DNA from: Desulfovibrionaceae bacterium
GTDB taxonomy: Bacteria; Desulfobacterota; Desulfovibrionia; Desulfovibrionales; Desulfovibrionaceae
Direction of reading: 5' to 3'
Assembly: GCA_031082225.1 (NCBI GenBank)
Contig: JAVHLG010000005.1
Coordinates: forward strand, 1 to 64,000
DNA length: 64,000 nucleotides
In this document: in pieces, positions 19,133 through 28,048 of the stretch
How the letters are laid out: every line of letters starts with the position of its first letter
Position numbering within the stretch: the stretch's first letter is position 1
Made by a program: the position numbers and the translations under genes
The notes under the pieces: generated by a model
The model's input: only the letters and a program-made list of their open reading frames with translations
Database searches by the model: none
What the model was told of the DNA's origin: nothing

Positions 19133-20080
19133 CTACTTCTTTGTCTTTTGATAGTCCGTTTTCACTGACGACTGTGACGAGGCCCGACGCGGGTGGTTCC
19201 GAGGGGCGCGGGGCGGGGTCGCCTGCGGCCGCCGGTCGTCCCGGGAGGGGGAGGCGGAAGAAGGCGGGTTGGAGGCGTTGGGGACAGGTCCGAGTCCGGC
19301 GGCGGCGCGCAGGGCCGAAACCTCCTCCAGGGTCAGGGGGCGGAACGTCCCCCGGGGAAGATCGCCGAGCTCGATGGGGCCCTGGGCCACGCGCACCAGA
19401 CGCAGCAGGGTCAATCCCAGGTCGCGGCACATGCGCCGGATCTGGCGATTGACCCCCTGGATGAGCCGCAGGGACAAAAGGGTACGATCCGGGGACTCGC
19501 GATGCAGCACCGTGGCCGCAACCGGGGCCAGGAGTTCACCCTCCGCCAGCCGCATCCCCTGGCCCATGGCGGCCAGGGTGTCTTCGCCGACCTGGCCGCG
19601 CACCAGAACATGATAGATTTTTGGGACATGCGTCGAGGGATGGGTGAGCCGGTGGGTGAGTTCCCCGTCATCGGTGAAAAGCAACAGCCCTTCGGAATAG
19701 AAATCCAGACGTCCCACCGTGAACAGACCCTGGCGGGGGATGTCGGAAGGCAGCAGGTCGAAGACCGTGGGCCGTCCCTGGGGATCGGAGGCCGTGGTCA
19801 CGGTCTGAACGGGTTTGTGGAAAACCAGGTAAATGTGCGTTTTTTGCACCGAAAACGCCACTTTTTGGCCGTCTACGACAACATCGTCCCGAAAGGGGTC
19901 GATTCTGACCCCGGGTTCACGGCTTAAGACCCCGTTCACCACCACTTTCCCGGCCACTATCAGCTCGTCCGCCCGTCTTCTGGAGCAGATTCCGGCCTGT
20001 GACAGGGCCTTGTTGAGCCGAACCCCCGGGGCGGCGTCGCTGTGCGCCGGGGGGGAGGTGTCGCGTATGATCTGGGCGAT
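19133..20080 (-). CDS. 23S rRNA pseudouridine synthase, RsuA/RluB family, with no canonical start codon
   Basis: The catalytic domain is clear: YLVFHKPVQTVTT, the aspartate loop VGRLDFYSEGLLLFTDDGEL, and LIQGVNRQIRRMCRDLGLTL. A basic, low-complexity tail of about 45 residues follows. The first ATG/GTG/TTG in frame is GTG at 19957, but that would delete half of the N-terminal S4 RNA-binding domain. The S4 domain continues upstream intact (VRLNKALSQAGICSRRRADE) back to the yedF stop codon. No ATG, GTG or TTG occurs in frame in that span. ATC at 20080, with GGAG seven bases upstream, is the best unusual start; I used it provisionally. The reading frame is the same as that of yedF, separated from it by one TAA. 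Confidence 0.75.
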   Translation of the reverse strand: MAQIIRDTSPPAHSDAAPGVRLNKALSQAGICSRRRADELIVAGKVVVNGVLSREPGVRIDPFRDDVVVDGQKVAFSVQKTHIYLVFHKPVQTVTTASDPQGRPTVFDLLPSDIPRQGLFTVGRLDFYSEGLLLFTDDGELTHRLTHPSTHVPKIYHVLVRGQVGEDTLAAMGQGMRLAEGELLAPVAATVLHRESPDRTLLSLRLIQGVNRQIRRMCRDLGLTLLRLVRVAQGPIELGDLPRGTFRPLTLEEVSALRAAAGLGPVPNASNPPSSASPSRDDRRPQATPPRAPRNHPRRASSQSSVKTDYQKTKK

Positions 20081-20107
20081 ACAGGGACTCCGGGCCGGGT
20101 AGTGGCC

Positions 20108-20722
20108 TTACACCTGGAGCACCTTGGTGGCCAGTTGCAGGCTGGTGACCACATCAAGCATGTTGGTGGTCTGGCCGACCTCTTTTTTGTCCAAAAGCCC
20201 GAAAAAGTCCAGACAGGTGCCGCAGACCAGGATGGTCACCCCGGCCGCCTCGAAGGCCGAAAGCCTGTCCAGGACCGGGCTTCCGGCCACGGCCAGCCTG
20301 ACCCCGCCGTTGACCAGGACGATGCGCCACAGGCTGTCGCCCAGTTCCGGAAGGGTGGCCAGAAAATTGACCATGAGCTTCTGCCCCAGGGTGTCGTCGC
20401 CCCGGCCGATGGCGTCGGCGGTGAGAAAGACCACGATCTGTTCCCGGGCGGCAGGGGAGTCGGCGCGCACGGCGGATGGGGCAGGGGAGTCGGCCGAAGA
20501 TGCGTCCTGGCGGGTTCCGGTCAGGACATGGCCTCCAGCCACGGGCGCGATCTCCACGCTGTATTTCTTGGCGGCAAGAAAGCGGGCCACGTTCTCCATG
20601 GCCGCCTCGTTGTCCACTGTGGCCGCGATGACCGCCGGGGATTCGGAATCAATGGCGTCCTTGCAGCGCAGCACCGGTCCGGGGCAGGCAAGTCCACGGC
20701 AATCCAGGGAGAGGGTCTTCAT
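20108..20722 (-). CDS. yedF: Sulfurtransferase-like selenium metabolism protein YedF
   Basis: The 204-residue protein joins a TusA/SirA-like N-terminal domain (MKTLSLDCRGLACPGPVLRC, with the conserved cysteine in LACPGP) to a DsrE-like C-terminal domain (ILVCGTCLDFFGLL). This two-domain arrangement is that of YedF, often found with selenium metabolism genes. The start at 20722 is chosen for the upstream AAAGGA; an upstream in-frame ATG at 20758 adds 12 residues. Its stop codon is in frame with the downstream pseudouridine synthase. Confidence 0.88.
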   Translation of the reverse strand: MKTLSLDCRGLACPGPVLRCKDAIDSESPAVIAATVDNEAAMENVARFLAAKKYSVEIAPVAGGHVLTGTRQDASSADSPAPSAVRADSPAAREQIVVFLTADAIGRGDDTLGQKLMVNFLATLPELGDSLWRIVLVNGGVRLAVAGSPVLDRLSAFEAAGVTILVCGTCLDFFGLLDKKEVGQTTNMLDVVTSLQLATKVLQV

Positions 20723-20939
20723 GGGGCGTCCTTTGTTTTTCTTGCCGTTTCCCACCATATCCCCGGGGCCAGGTCAAATAGATAAAACATATCGCATTAT
20801 TGCCAAACGATCCAAGTTATCGATACCAAAAAACATCAAGAAACACTTTAACTGCCAAATGGTCCGCTGGATCATTTTCCCAGGCCCCTGAACTGTGTTA
20901 AGGACCGTCCGAATACACATCATCAGGAGCGCGGCATTC

Positions 20940-22691
20940 ATGGACACGTTGCCTTCAGACGACACGGCCCTGCTGACGCGGCGCATCTCCCTGGCCCTGG
21001 GCGACATCCCGGCCGATCTGCGCATTGCCGACTGCCGACTTGTCAATGTGCTTTCGGGTGAGATTCATGCCGCCGACGTGGCCGTGGCCGACGGCGTGGT
21101 GATCGGCTTCGGCGACTATCCGGCCCGGGAGGTGGTGGACGCCGGGGGGCGCTTCCTGTGTCCCGGCTTTCTCGACGGGCACATCCATATCGAATCGACC
21201 CTGTTGTCGCCCCCGGAGTTCGCCCGGGCCGTGGCCCCTCACGGCACCTGCGCCGTGGTCTGCGACCCCCACGAAATCGCCAACGTCATGGGCCCGGCGG
21301 GCATCGAATACATGTTGGCGGCCAGCCGGAATCTGCCCCTGACCTTTTACGTCATGATGTCCTCCTGCGTCCCGGCCACCCACATGGAGACCTCGGGCGC
21401 GGCCATCACCCCAGGCGACATCCGGCGCATGCTGGCGGCGGACTATCCCTTCGCACAGCGCATGCTCGGTCTGGCCGAGGTCATGAACTATCCGGGCGTC
21501 CTGGCCCGCGACCCGCAGATGTTGGCCAAGATCGCGGCCGCCAGGGGCAGGGTGGTGGACGGCCACGCGCCCCTTTTGACCGGAAAACGCCTCAACGCCT
21601 ACATCCTGGCCGGGCCGGGCTCGGATCATGAATGCACCCGGCTCGAAGAGGCCCGGGAGAAGCTCAGAAAGGGCATGCAGGTCATGATCCGCGAGGGCAG
21701 CACCGAGCAGAATCTGGCCGACCTCGCGCCCCTGGTGACCCCGGAGAACGCCTGGCGGTTCTCCCTGGTCAGCGACGACCGCGACCCGGTAGACATCAAA
21801 AAACACGGGCACATGAACGAACTGGTGCGCCGGGCCGTGGCCCACGGGATATCACCGGTCGCGGCCGTGGCCATGGCCTCGATCAACACCGCCCGGTATT
21901 TCCGGCTGCACGGCAGGGGGGCCGTGGCCCCGGGCTACCGGGCGGATCTGGTTCTGGTGGACGATCTGGAGACGTTTGCCGTCTCCCGGGTCTGGCTGGG
22001 CGGCCGGGATGTCCGGGACTATGACCTGGCCTGTCAGGAAGTCCCTGTCCCCAAAAACACCATGCGACCGGCCCCGGTCACCCCCGGGACGTTTCGCATC
22101 CCGGCCAGACCGGGCCGGGTGCGGGTCATCGGCATCATACCCGGGCAGATCGTCACCCGGTCGTTGATCCTTGAACCCACGGTGGACAACGGGCTGGCCC
22201 TGGCCGATCCCGGACGCGATCTGGCCAAGCTGGCGGTCATTGAGCGCCATCACGCCACGGGCAATGCGGGCCTAGGGTTTGTCCAGGGCCTTGGGCTTAC
22301 GGCCGGGGCCATTGCCGGGACGGTTTCCCATGATTCCCACAACCTCATTGTGGCCGGGGTCGACGACGCGGACATGGCCTTTGCGGCCCAAACCCTGACC
22401 AAGGTCGGCGGCGGATTCTGCGTGGTCAAAGGCGGACGCATCCTGGCCGTCGTGGAACTGCCCGTGGCCGGGCTTATGTCCGCCGGATGTCTGGACGAGT
22501 TGGAAAAATCCCTGGCCGATCTCGGCGAGGCCTATGCCGCTGTTGCCGCGCCCACGAACGCCGACGCGCATCCGTTTATGTCCATGTCGTTTCTGTCCCT
22601 GGCGGTCATCCCCGAGCTCAAACTCACGGACAAGGGCCTTGTGGACGTGGAATCCTTTTCCATGGTCGATCTGTTCGTTCCCGAGTCCTGA
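20940..22691 (+). CDS. ade: Adenine deaminase
   Basis: The 583-residue amidohydrolase carries the metal-binding GFLDGHIHIEST, CDPHEIANVMG, the GHAP motif in VVDGHAPLLTGKRLNAY, and the SDDRDP motif, all typical of bacterial Ade. It deaminates adenine to hypoxanthine for purine salvage. The ATG at 20940 is preceded by CAGGAG; an ATG at 20895 lacks such a site. The intergenic DNA between yedF and ade (20759-20939) is AT-rich and probably holds both divergent promoters, though no clear -35/-10 pair stands out for ade. Confidence 0.94.
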   Translation: MDTLPSDDTALLTRRISLALGDIPADLRIADCRLVNVLSGEIHAADVAVADGVVIGFGDYPAREVVDAGGRFLCPGFLDGHIHIESTLLSPPEFARAVAPHGTCAVVCDPHEIANVMGPAGIEYMLAASRNLPLTFYVMMSSCVPATHMETSGAAITPGDIRRMLAADYPFAQRMLGLAEVMNYPGVLARDPQMLAKIAAARGRVVDGHAPLLTGKRLNAYILAGPGSDHECTRLEEAREKLRKGMQVMIREGSTEQNLADLAPLVTPENAWRFSLVSDDRDPVDIKKHGHMNELVRRAVAHGISPVAAVAMASINTARYFRLHGRGAVAPGYRADLVLVDDLETFAVSRVWLGGRDVRDYDLACQEVPVPKNTMRPAPVTPGTFRIPARPGRVRVIGIIPGQIVTRSLILEPTVDNGLALADPGRDLAKLAVIERHHATGNAGLGFVQGLGLTAGAIAGTVSHDSHNLIVAGVDDADMAFAAQTLTKVGGGFCVVKGGRILAVVELPVAGLMSAGCLDELEKSLADLGEAYAAVAAPTNADAHPFMSMSFLSLAVIPELKLTDKGLVDVESFSMVDLFVPES

Positions 22692-23116
22692 TTTCGACCA
22701 GGGATTGCCTGGACGGAAAACCGGCACGGCCAGCCGTCTGTGATTCGGGCAGAAGCGCCAGCGATCCGAATGGCAGTTCAGGGCGTATTGCCATCAATGG
22801 TGCGCTGGAAGAGAAAGCAAGGCCTGATGTCACGAAACCCGAGAGCGACGACGGCCGGAGTTTCCGGGGCGTCCTGCATCCTGCGGCATCATTGCTGTTC
22901 TTAAAGTTTACATAATTTACATTATGGGACAATGGCGGCAGCGCTGGAAGAGGGGGAAAAGTCTGCCGCTGGGCGTCCTGTGGCCGGGAACACAGCCTGC
23001 CCGTGGCCGCTCCATGCCGGTCTTTGCCGGGCTTTACCCTTTACCAATAGTCCGCTACCTCGGAATGCGTCGTCGCAGGACGCTCCGTTTTCATTCATAA
23101 CCCTAAAGGTCGTGTC
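22692..23116. other. Intergenic region with tandem 9-mers, no gene seen
   Basis: No convincing gene is visible in these 425 bases between ade and the AlkD-like gene. The only notable structure is at 22907-22924, where TTTACATAA is followed directly by TTTACATTA in an AT-rich island. It lies about 190 bases before the next gene and could be a promoter or operator element. No strong terminator for ade was seen. Confidence 0.4.
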
Positions 23117-23926
23117 ATGCCCCAGTCGTCAACCCGGAAGCAATCCGTCGTCACGCGCCGTGTCGGCGCGGTACGCCGGGCGGACATCCCAGCCCACGTT
23201 CGTGCCGCGCTCAACGCCGGAACCCTGGAATCCGCCACGCTGGCCGAGGGGCTGGCCGTGGATCATGCCGCGCTTCTGGCCGCCGCCGTGCCGGACATGG
23301 CCCCAGCGGCCCTGGCCGAAATGGCCGCCGCCGCCGACCTGGGCATCACCCGGCGCATGAACCTGGCCGCCAGACTTCTTGTGTCCCACGGAGGGACCGC
23401 CTGTTTGCCCATGCTTTCCGGGCACGCCTCGGACACCGTGCGCGGGTTCGCCTGTTTCGTCATCGGACTGGCGCCGGACCTGGCCACGACCGACAGGCTC
23501 GCCGCCATGCGGCCTTTGGCGGACGATCCCCACTTTGGCGTTCGGGAATGGGCGTGGATGGCCATTCGTCCCCATGTTGCGCGTGATCTTCCGGCATGGA
23601 TCACCATGCTTGAACCACTTGTCCATGAACAGTCGGAGCGGCTGCGCCGGTTCGCCATCGAGGTGACGCGCCCGCGTGGCGTATGGTGCGCCCATCTGGC
23701 CGAACTCCGGCACGATCCGGCCAAAGGACTGGCCCTGCTTGTGCCCGTCCGCAATGATCCCTCCACATACGTGCAGAATTCCGTGGGCAACTGGCTCAAC
23801 GACGCGGCCAAGGATCATCCGGAATATGTCCGCGACCTGTGCGCAGTCTGGGAGCGTGAGGAAGATTCCCCGGCCAACCGGCGGATACGGTCCAGGGCGT
23901 TGCGCAGCATCAAGGGGGACGGTTAG
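23117..23926 (+). CDS. DNA alkylation repair protein, AlkD-like
   Basis: The 269-residue, mainly alpha-helical protein has the AlkD-family (HEAT-like repeat) pattern, clearest in LRRFAIEVTRPRGVWCAHLA and in NDPSTYVQNSVGNWLNDAAK followed by DHPEYV. AlkD-type glycosylases remove bulky or cationic N3/N7-alkylpurines without base flipping. A related subgroup lacks shown activity, so the enzymatic role here is presumed from the family. The gene stands alone between ade and the convergent ppaC. Confidence 0.78.
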   Translation: MPQSSTRKQSVVTRRVGAVRRADIPAHVRAALNAGTLESATLAEGLAVDHAALLAAAVPDMAPAALAEMAAAADLGITRRMNLAARLLVSHGGTACLPMLSGHASDTVRGFACFVIGLAPDLATTDRLAAMRPLADDPHFGVREWAWMAIRPHVARDLPAWITMLEPLVHEQSERLRRFAIEVTRPRGVWCAHLAELRHDPAKGLALLVPVRNDPSTYVQNSVGNWLNDAAKDHPEYVRDLCAVWEREEDSPANRRIRSRALRSIKGDG

Positions 23927-24208
23927 ACGGCCTGGCGCACGGCGTTCGTAGCAGCCGCGCCGCACCTGCCGCAGCCGTTGGCCGCAGGCGCGCTTTGACG
24001 TGTGGTCCCACAGCCTGGGCGGCCTGGGAACCGGCTGCAGCCGCCCCCCGGACACCCCGAAAGGGGTGTTTTAGATTGTTATAATATTCAATATTTCAAT
24101 GGATTATGATGGGTTATTTGAGGATAAGCCGGACTCGGCCCTATGGGCCTTCTGCCGTCGGCCGACGACCTTTCCCGGCTCGAAACACGCCGCCTCGTCC
24201 GGCGCACC

Positions 24209-24241
24209 AAAAAAAGCGGGGCGGCCCGAAGGCCGCCCCGC
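24209..24241 (-). terminator. Intrinsic terminator after ppaC
   Basis: On the minus strand a perfect 11-base stem (AGCGGGGCGGCC/GGCCGCCCCGCT) with a TTCG loop (24227-24230) runs into TTTTTTT. It lies 32 bases after the ppaC stop. The remaining DNA from 23927 to 24208 shows no gene, only an AT-rich patch near 24070-24120. Confidence 0.9.
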
Positions 24242-24272
24242 TCTCACTCACATCGCATCGCATCGAAACGAA

Positions 24273-25196
24273 TTAGGCAAAGGCCTTTTCGAAGGGCGGC
24301 ACGACCTGCTTTTTGCGGGACAGCACGCCGTCCAGCCACACGGACTCGCCAGCCACGTCCACGCCGAAGGCCTTTTTGACCACGGCCGGATCGTCGGAGA
24401 CGATCAGCATCTCGGAGCCTTCCTTCATGATGTCGGTCAGAAGCAGGAACACGCTGTGGTTGCCGTTCTCAGCCTTGACCTTCTTGCAGTCGGCCAGGAG
24501 CTGGTCCTTGATGGGGGTCAGGATGGACAGGTCCACGACTTCCAGCTGGCCGATGCCGACCTTCTTGCCGGACATGTCGAAGTCCTTGTAGTCGCGGAAG
24601 ACCAGTTCGCGGATGGGGGTGCCTTCCACGGCGGACTTGACCTTGAACATCTCCACGCCCAGGGCCATCATGTCGGTGACGCCGACGATCTTGGCCAGGG
24701 CCTCGCAGGCCTTCTTGTCGGCCTCGGTGCAGGTCGGGGACTTGAACATGACGGTGTCGGACAAAATGGCGCAAAGCATGATCCCGGCGATGGGCTTGGG
24801 GATTTCGATGCCCGCAAAGTCGTACATGGATTTGAGAACGGTACAGCTGCAGCCCACGGGCCAGACCCACATCTCCAGGGGGTTGGTGGTGGTCACGTCG
24901 CCCAGCTTGTGGTGGTCGATGACGGCCACGATCTCGCCCTTGCCCAGGTTTTCCAGGCTCTGGGACAGATCGGTGTGGTCCACGAGGATGATCTTTTTGT
25001 CGGTGGCGTCGGTGAGAATCTCGGGGGTGGCCACGCCGAACTTCTCAAGCACGAACTTGGATTCCGGGTTGATGGGGCCCTGGGTCACGGGGATGACGTC
25101 CATGCCGCATTTTTTCTTGAAGTAGTCGGCGGCGCCGATGGCGGTGGCGACGGTGTCCGTGTCCGGATTTTTGTGTCCAACAGCATAAACAGCCAT
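24273..25196 (-). CDS. ppaC: Manganese-dependent inorganic pyrophosphatase (family II)
   Basis: The 307-residue DHH-superfamily enzyme has the metal-binding motifs VGHKNPDTDTVATA, LVDHTD and VIDHHKLGD, and a C-terminal SRKKQVVP substrate loop. It hydrolyses pyrophosphate, which in sulfate reducers is released in large amount by sulfate activation to APS. No CBS/DRTGG insertion is present, so this is the short unregulated form. The ATG at 25196 is preceded by AGGAGGA with six bases' spacing; the TTG at 25202 is less likely. It follows the PTS genes but has its own promoter. Confidence 0.96.
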   Translation of the reverse strand: MAVYAVGHKNPDTDTVATAIGAADYFKKKCGMDVIPVTQGPINPESKFVLEKFGVATPEILTDATDKKIILVDHTDLSQSLENLGKGEIVAVIDHHKLGDVTTTNPLEMWVWPVGCSCTVLKSMYDFAGIEIPKPIAGIMLCAILSDTVMFKSPTCTEADKKACEALAKIVGVTDMMALGVEMFKVKSAVEGTPIRELVFRDYKDFDMSGKKVGIGQLEVVDLSILTPIKDQLLADCKKVKAENGNHSVFLLLTDIMKEGSEMLIVSDDPAVVKKAFGVDVAGESVWLDGVLSRKKQVVPPFEKAFA

Positions 25197-25256
25197 ATTC
25201 AATCCTCCTGATGGTTTAATAGCCTTGTGGGCTTCGTCTCCAGGAAAAGCTTGTGA

Positions 25257-25285
25257 ATCTTATCCCAATCTCAGGATTTTGCCAA
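25257..25285 (-). promoter_or_regulatory. Sigma-70 promoter for ppaC
   Basis: On the minus strand TTGGCA (25285-25280), a 17-base spacer and TAAGAT (25262-25257) lie about 60 bases upstream of the ppaC ATG. The near-consensus match suggests ppaC is expressed independently of the PTS genes. Confidence 0.6.
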
Positions 25286-25347
25286 GGGTCTTGGCCAGGG
25301 AAAATGCGGACGGCGTGAGATTCTTATTCTGTGCCCGCAACAGGGAG

Positions 25348-26045
25348 TTAAGTCAACACCAGGAACCACAGGATGCTGATCCCCACCCCCACGGACAGCA
25401 CCACATAGGCCGGGCGATGGCGCAGGGACAGGACGCCCCCCAGGCTGCCCAGGATCCACAGATGGGCGAAGGATTTGGACTGGTGCTCAAGCAGGGGGTC
25501 GATCATGGCGAACAGCAGGTTTCCGGCGGCGATGAGCCCGGCCAGGGCCAGGGAGAAGCATACCCCGTTGATGATCGCCATATCCGTCAGGGAACGCAGG
25601 ATGAGTCGGCCCGGCGACACCACCCTGCCCTTGCGGGCGGCGGCGTCCATGGCCTTGGCCTGGGCCGAGGTCTCGAACCGGCGGTGGAACGCCTCCAGGC
25701 GGGCGAAAAGCAGGGCCAGGGGCAGGGACATGACCGCCGCCGCCAGCACCCCCGGGGCCTGGGTCAGGCCGAAGCACCGGGCAAGGGTCAGGGTGGCCAG
25801 GGTGGCCGCCGCCTGGTTGGGCGGGATGAACGTCCCGGCGGGAAAGAGGTCGAGCCAGAACAACTCAAAAAAAATGGCGATATTCATGCATGTGGGGATA
25901 TCCCCGAACACGGCCCCGTAGATCAGTCCCACCACCAGGGGCCGATCCAGGGGGAACAGATTCACCGAAAAACGCAACGACGAAAACAGGGCAAAAAAAA
26001 AGCGACCAGGAGGATATGGGCCACAAGCCCGGTATCGATATGCAT
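25348..26045 (-). CDS. PTS mannose-family IIC component, apparent -1 frameshift at a T9 run
   Basis: The main frame encodes a membrane permease (FPLDRPLVVGLIYGAVFGDI, then FPAGTFIPPNQAA) of the AgaC/ManY type. Its only in-frame start is a TTG at 25977 with no good ribosome site. The true N-terminus (MHIDTGLVAHILLVAFF) starts at ATG 26045, which overlaps the IIB stop as TGATG, but that frame hits a stop after a run of nine T (minus strand; 26001-25993). One extra T joins the frames perfectly into a 232-residue protein. The interval is 698 bases, one short of a whole number of codons. So this is a sequencing error, a broken gene, or a gene expressed by slippage. Confidence 0.7.
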
Positions 26046-26506
26046 CAAAACGCCCTCGGCAGTTCAGAATCCCCCGGGATGCACCGGTAGTCGATTTTCA
26101 CGCCGTGCTGGAGGAAATACTGCAGGCATGTCTCGTCTTCCTTGCTTAAGGCCACATGGGGACAGATCTGTTTCTTCCCTGCGGCGTAATGCAGGTTTCC
26201 CAGGTTGATGCTGGTGAAGCCGTAACCGCCCTCGAAGGCTGCCTTGGCGTCGGCGCAGGAGGAAAAAAGGATGAGCGCGTCCATGTCCCGATAGGCAAAG
26301 CCGGAAAAAAAAGCCGTCACCTGGGAAACCTGCAGAAACACGATTTCCACGCCGTCCGGAATGGCCAGGGACATGATCTCCTGGCGCAGATGATTGCTTG
26401 AGAGTTCGTCGTTGACCACGGCGATCATCCGGGCGTGGGTGTGCGGCAACCATGTTTCGATGACCTGTCCATGCACCAGGCGGTTGTCGATCCGCACGAA
26501 ATGCAT
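26045..26506 (-). CDS. PTS mannose-family IIB component
   Basis: The 153-residue protein begins MHFVRIDNRLVHGQVIETWL, which includes the IIB phosphorylation histidine in LVHGQV. The rest follows the mannose/sorbose IIB fold (GVEIVFLQVSQV, then GYGFTSINLGNLHYAAGKKQ). It accepts phosphate from IIA and passes it to a sugar in the IIC channel. It starts four bases after the IIA stop and its stop overlaps the IIC start, so IIA-IIB-IIC are translated as a unit. Longer in-frame starts would run back into the IIA gene. Confidence 0.9.
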   Translation of the reverse strand: MHFVRIDNRLVHGQVIETWLPHTHARMIAVVNDELSSNHLRQEIMSLAIPDGVEIVFLQVSQVTAFFSGFAYRDMDALILFSSCADAKAAFEGGYGFTSINLGNLHYAAGKKQICPHVALSKEDETCLQYFLQHGVKIDYRCIPGDSELPRAF

Positions 26507-26510
26507 GGCG

Positions 26511-26945
26511 TCAACCCTCGGCGACCTTCTTGCGCAACACCTCCCCGGCCACCACGATTCCCTGGCATCCCGCCTGTTTGGCCTCCACGGCCAGCTTCTC
26601 AAGGGGGGTCGTGCGCGAGGTGAGGATTTTGATCAGCATGGGCAGATTGACCCCGGTCAAGACCTCAAGGCGGCCGGAGCCAAGCAGGGACAGGCTCATG
26701 TTGGTGGGCGTGCCCCCGAACATGTCCGTGAGCACCAGCACCCCTGCCCCGCGATCCGTTTCCGCGATGGCCTCCTTTATGGCGGCCAGCGTCAGTTCCA
26801 CCTCGTGGGAAATGTCCACGCTGATGCTGCGACAGTATTCCTGGGGACCGATGATGAACTCGGCGGCCTTGAGCAGCCTGCCGCCAAAATCGGTATGGGT
26901 GGCGATGACCACCCCGACGGAGGGAGTTGCGGAGTCTGCTTTCAT
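26511..26945 (-). CDS. PTS mannose-family IIA component
   Basis: The 144-residue protein has the ManX-type IIA fold with the phosphorylated histidine in VGVVIATHTDFGGRLLKAA (near residue 17) and the later VLVLTDMFGGTPTNMSLSLL. HPr donates the phosphate. No HPr, enzyme I or IID gene lies in the window, so the set is incomplete here. It is the first of three tightly packed PTS genes and lies 87 bases after rapZ on the same strand. Confidence 0.9.
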   Translation of the reverse strand: MKADSATPSVGVVIATHTDFGGRLLKAAEFIIGPQEYCRSISVDISHEVELTLAAIKEAIAETDRGAGVLVLTDMFGGTPTNMSLSLLGSGRLEVLTGVNLPMLIKILTSRTTPLEKLAVEAKQAGCQGIVVAGEVLRKKVAEG

Positions 26946-27032
26946 GGCGTTTCGATCAATCGGCTGCGGCAGGTTGTGCAGGGGGGAATTCCCTGGATCG
27001 TGGACACGTCGGTCATGCGCCGCGTGCAGTGG

Positions 27033-27914
27033 TCAATCCTTGTCGATATGCCGATGCTCCAGGGAGACAGTGTATCCGGCCTTGGCCAATCTGTCAAAAA
27101 CAGCCTCGGCCACGGCCACGGAGCGATGTCGGCCTCCGGTGCAGCCCACGGCCACGGCCAGCCGGTAACGGCCTTCCCGGGCATACAGGGGCACCAGATA
27201 CAGCAGGAAGTCGCTGAGTTTCTCCAGGAAGGTGCATCCTGGCTCGCCGCCCAGGACGTAGCTGGCGATCTCGGGGTCTTTCCCGGAAAGGGGGCGCAGG
27301 GCGACGTCGAAATAGGGATTGGGAAGAAAGCGCAGGTCAAAGATGAGATCGGCCTCGATGGGCGGCCCATACTTGAAGCCGAAAGACATGATGTGGATCT
27401 TGAGATGTCCGCTTTTTCCGGCCAGAAAGCTCCATTTTTCCTGAAGGCTCCGGCGCAGGTCGTGGATGGAGAAATTGGTGGTGTCGAGAATCAGGTCGGC
27501 GGCGTCGCGAAGCGGCGACATGCGCTCGCGCTCCAGAAGCACCGCACGTTCAAGGCCGAGGTTGCTGCTCTCCAGGGGATGCGGCCGCCGGGTGGTGGCG
27601 TAGCGGCGGATGATTTCCTTGGTGTCCGCCTCGAAAAAAACGATCTGGATGTCGCCGCTGCGGTTTTTGATATGGGCCAGGGCCTCGCCCCACTCCCGGT
27701 CGAGATCCTCCTGGCGGACGTCCATGCCCAGGGCCAGGCCGCAATAGCGTGTATCAGCCTGTCCCGCGAACAGTTTGATCAGGATCGGGGCCAGGCTGGC
27801 CGGGAGGCCGTCCACGCAAAAAAAGCCCAGATCCTCAAAGATCTTGAGCCCGCTGCTTTTGCCCGATCCGGAAAGCCCGGTGAGAATGATGACCGGAAAG
27901 TCATGTTCGGACAT
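27033..27914 (-). CDS. rapZ: RNase adapter/nucleotide-binding protein RapZ (YvcJ family)
   Basis: The 293-residue protein has an N-terminal P-loop (VIILTGLSGSGKSSGLKIFE), a LDTTNFSIHDLRRSL motif, and a C-terminal domain with VAVGCTGGRHRSVAVAE. In enterobacteria RapZ binds the sRNA GlmZ and controls GlcN6P synthase; outside them the molecular role is less settled. It lies between ptsN and the PTS IIA gene, the usual rpoN-hpf-ptsN-rapZ order. Confidence 0.93.
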   Translation of the reverse strand: MSEHDFPVIILTGLSGSGKSSGLKIFEDLGFFCVDGLPASLAPILIKLFAGQADTRYCGLALGMDVRQEDLDREWGEALAHIKNRSGDIQIVFFEADTKEIIRRYATTRRPHPLESSNLGLERAVLLERERMSPLRDAADLILDTTNFSIHDLRRSLQEKWSFLAGKSGHLKIHIMSFGFKYGPPIEADLIFDLRFLPNPYFDVALRPLSGKDPEIASYVLGGEPGCTFLEKLSDFLLYLVPLYAREGRYRLAVAVGCTGGRHRSVAVAEAVFDRLAKAGYTVSLEHRHIDKD

Positions 27915-28048
27915 GGTCGTTTTCCCTGCGCGAGAAGGTTGTGGACACCGGCCGTTCCCTGGCTGGCCGCATCCCGCTGCATCTGGCCGTCGCCTGTCTG
28001 CTGCGCGACGCGCCGGGAGTCGCCAGGGGGTGCGTCCTTACGGGGGCG

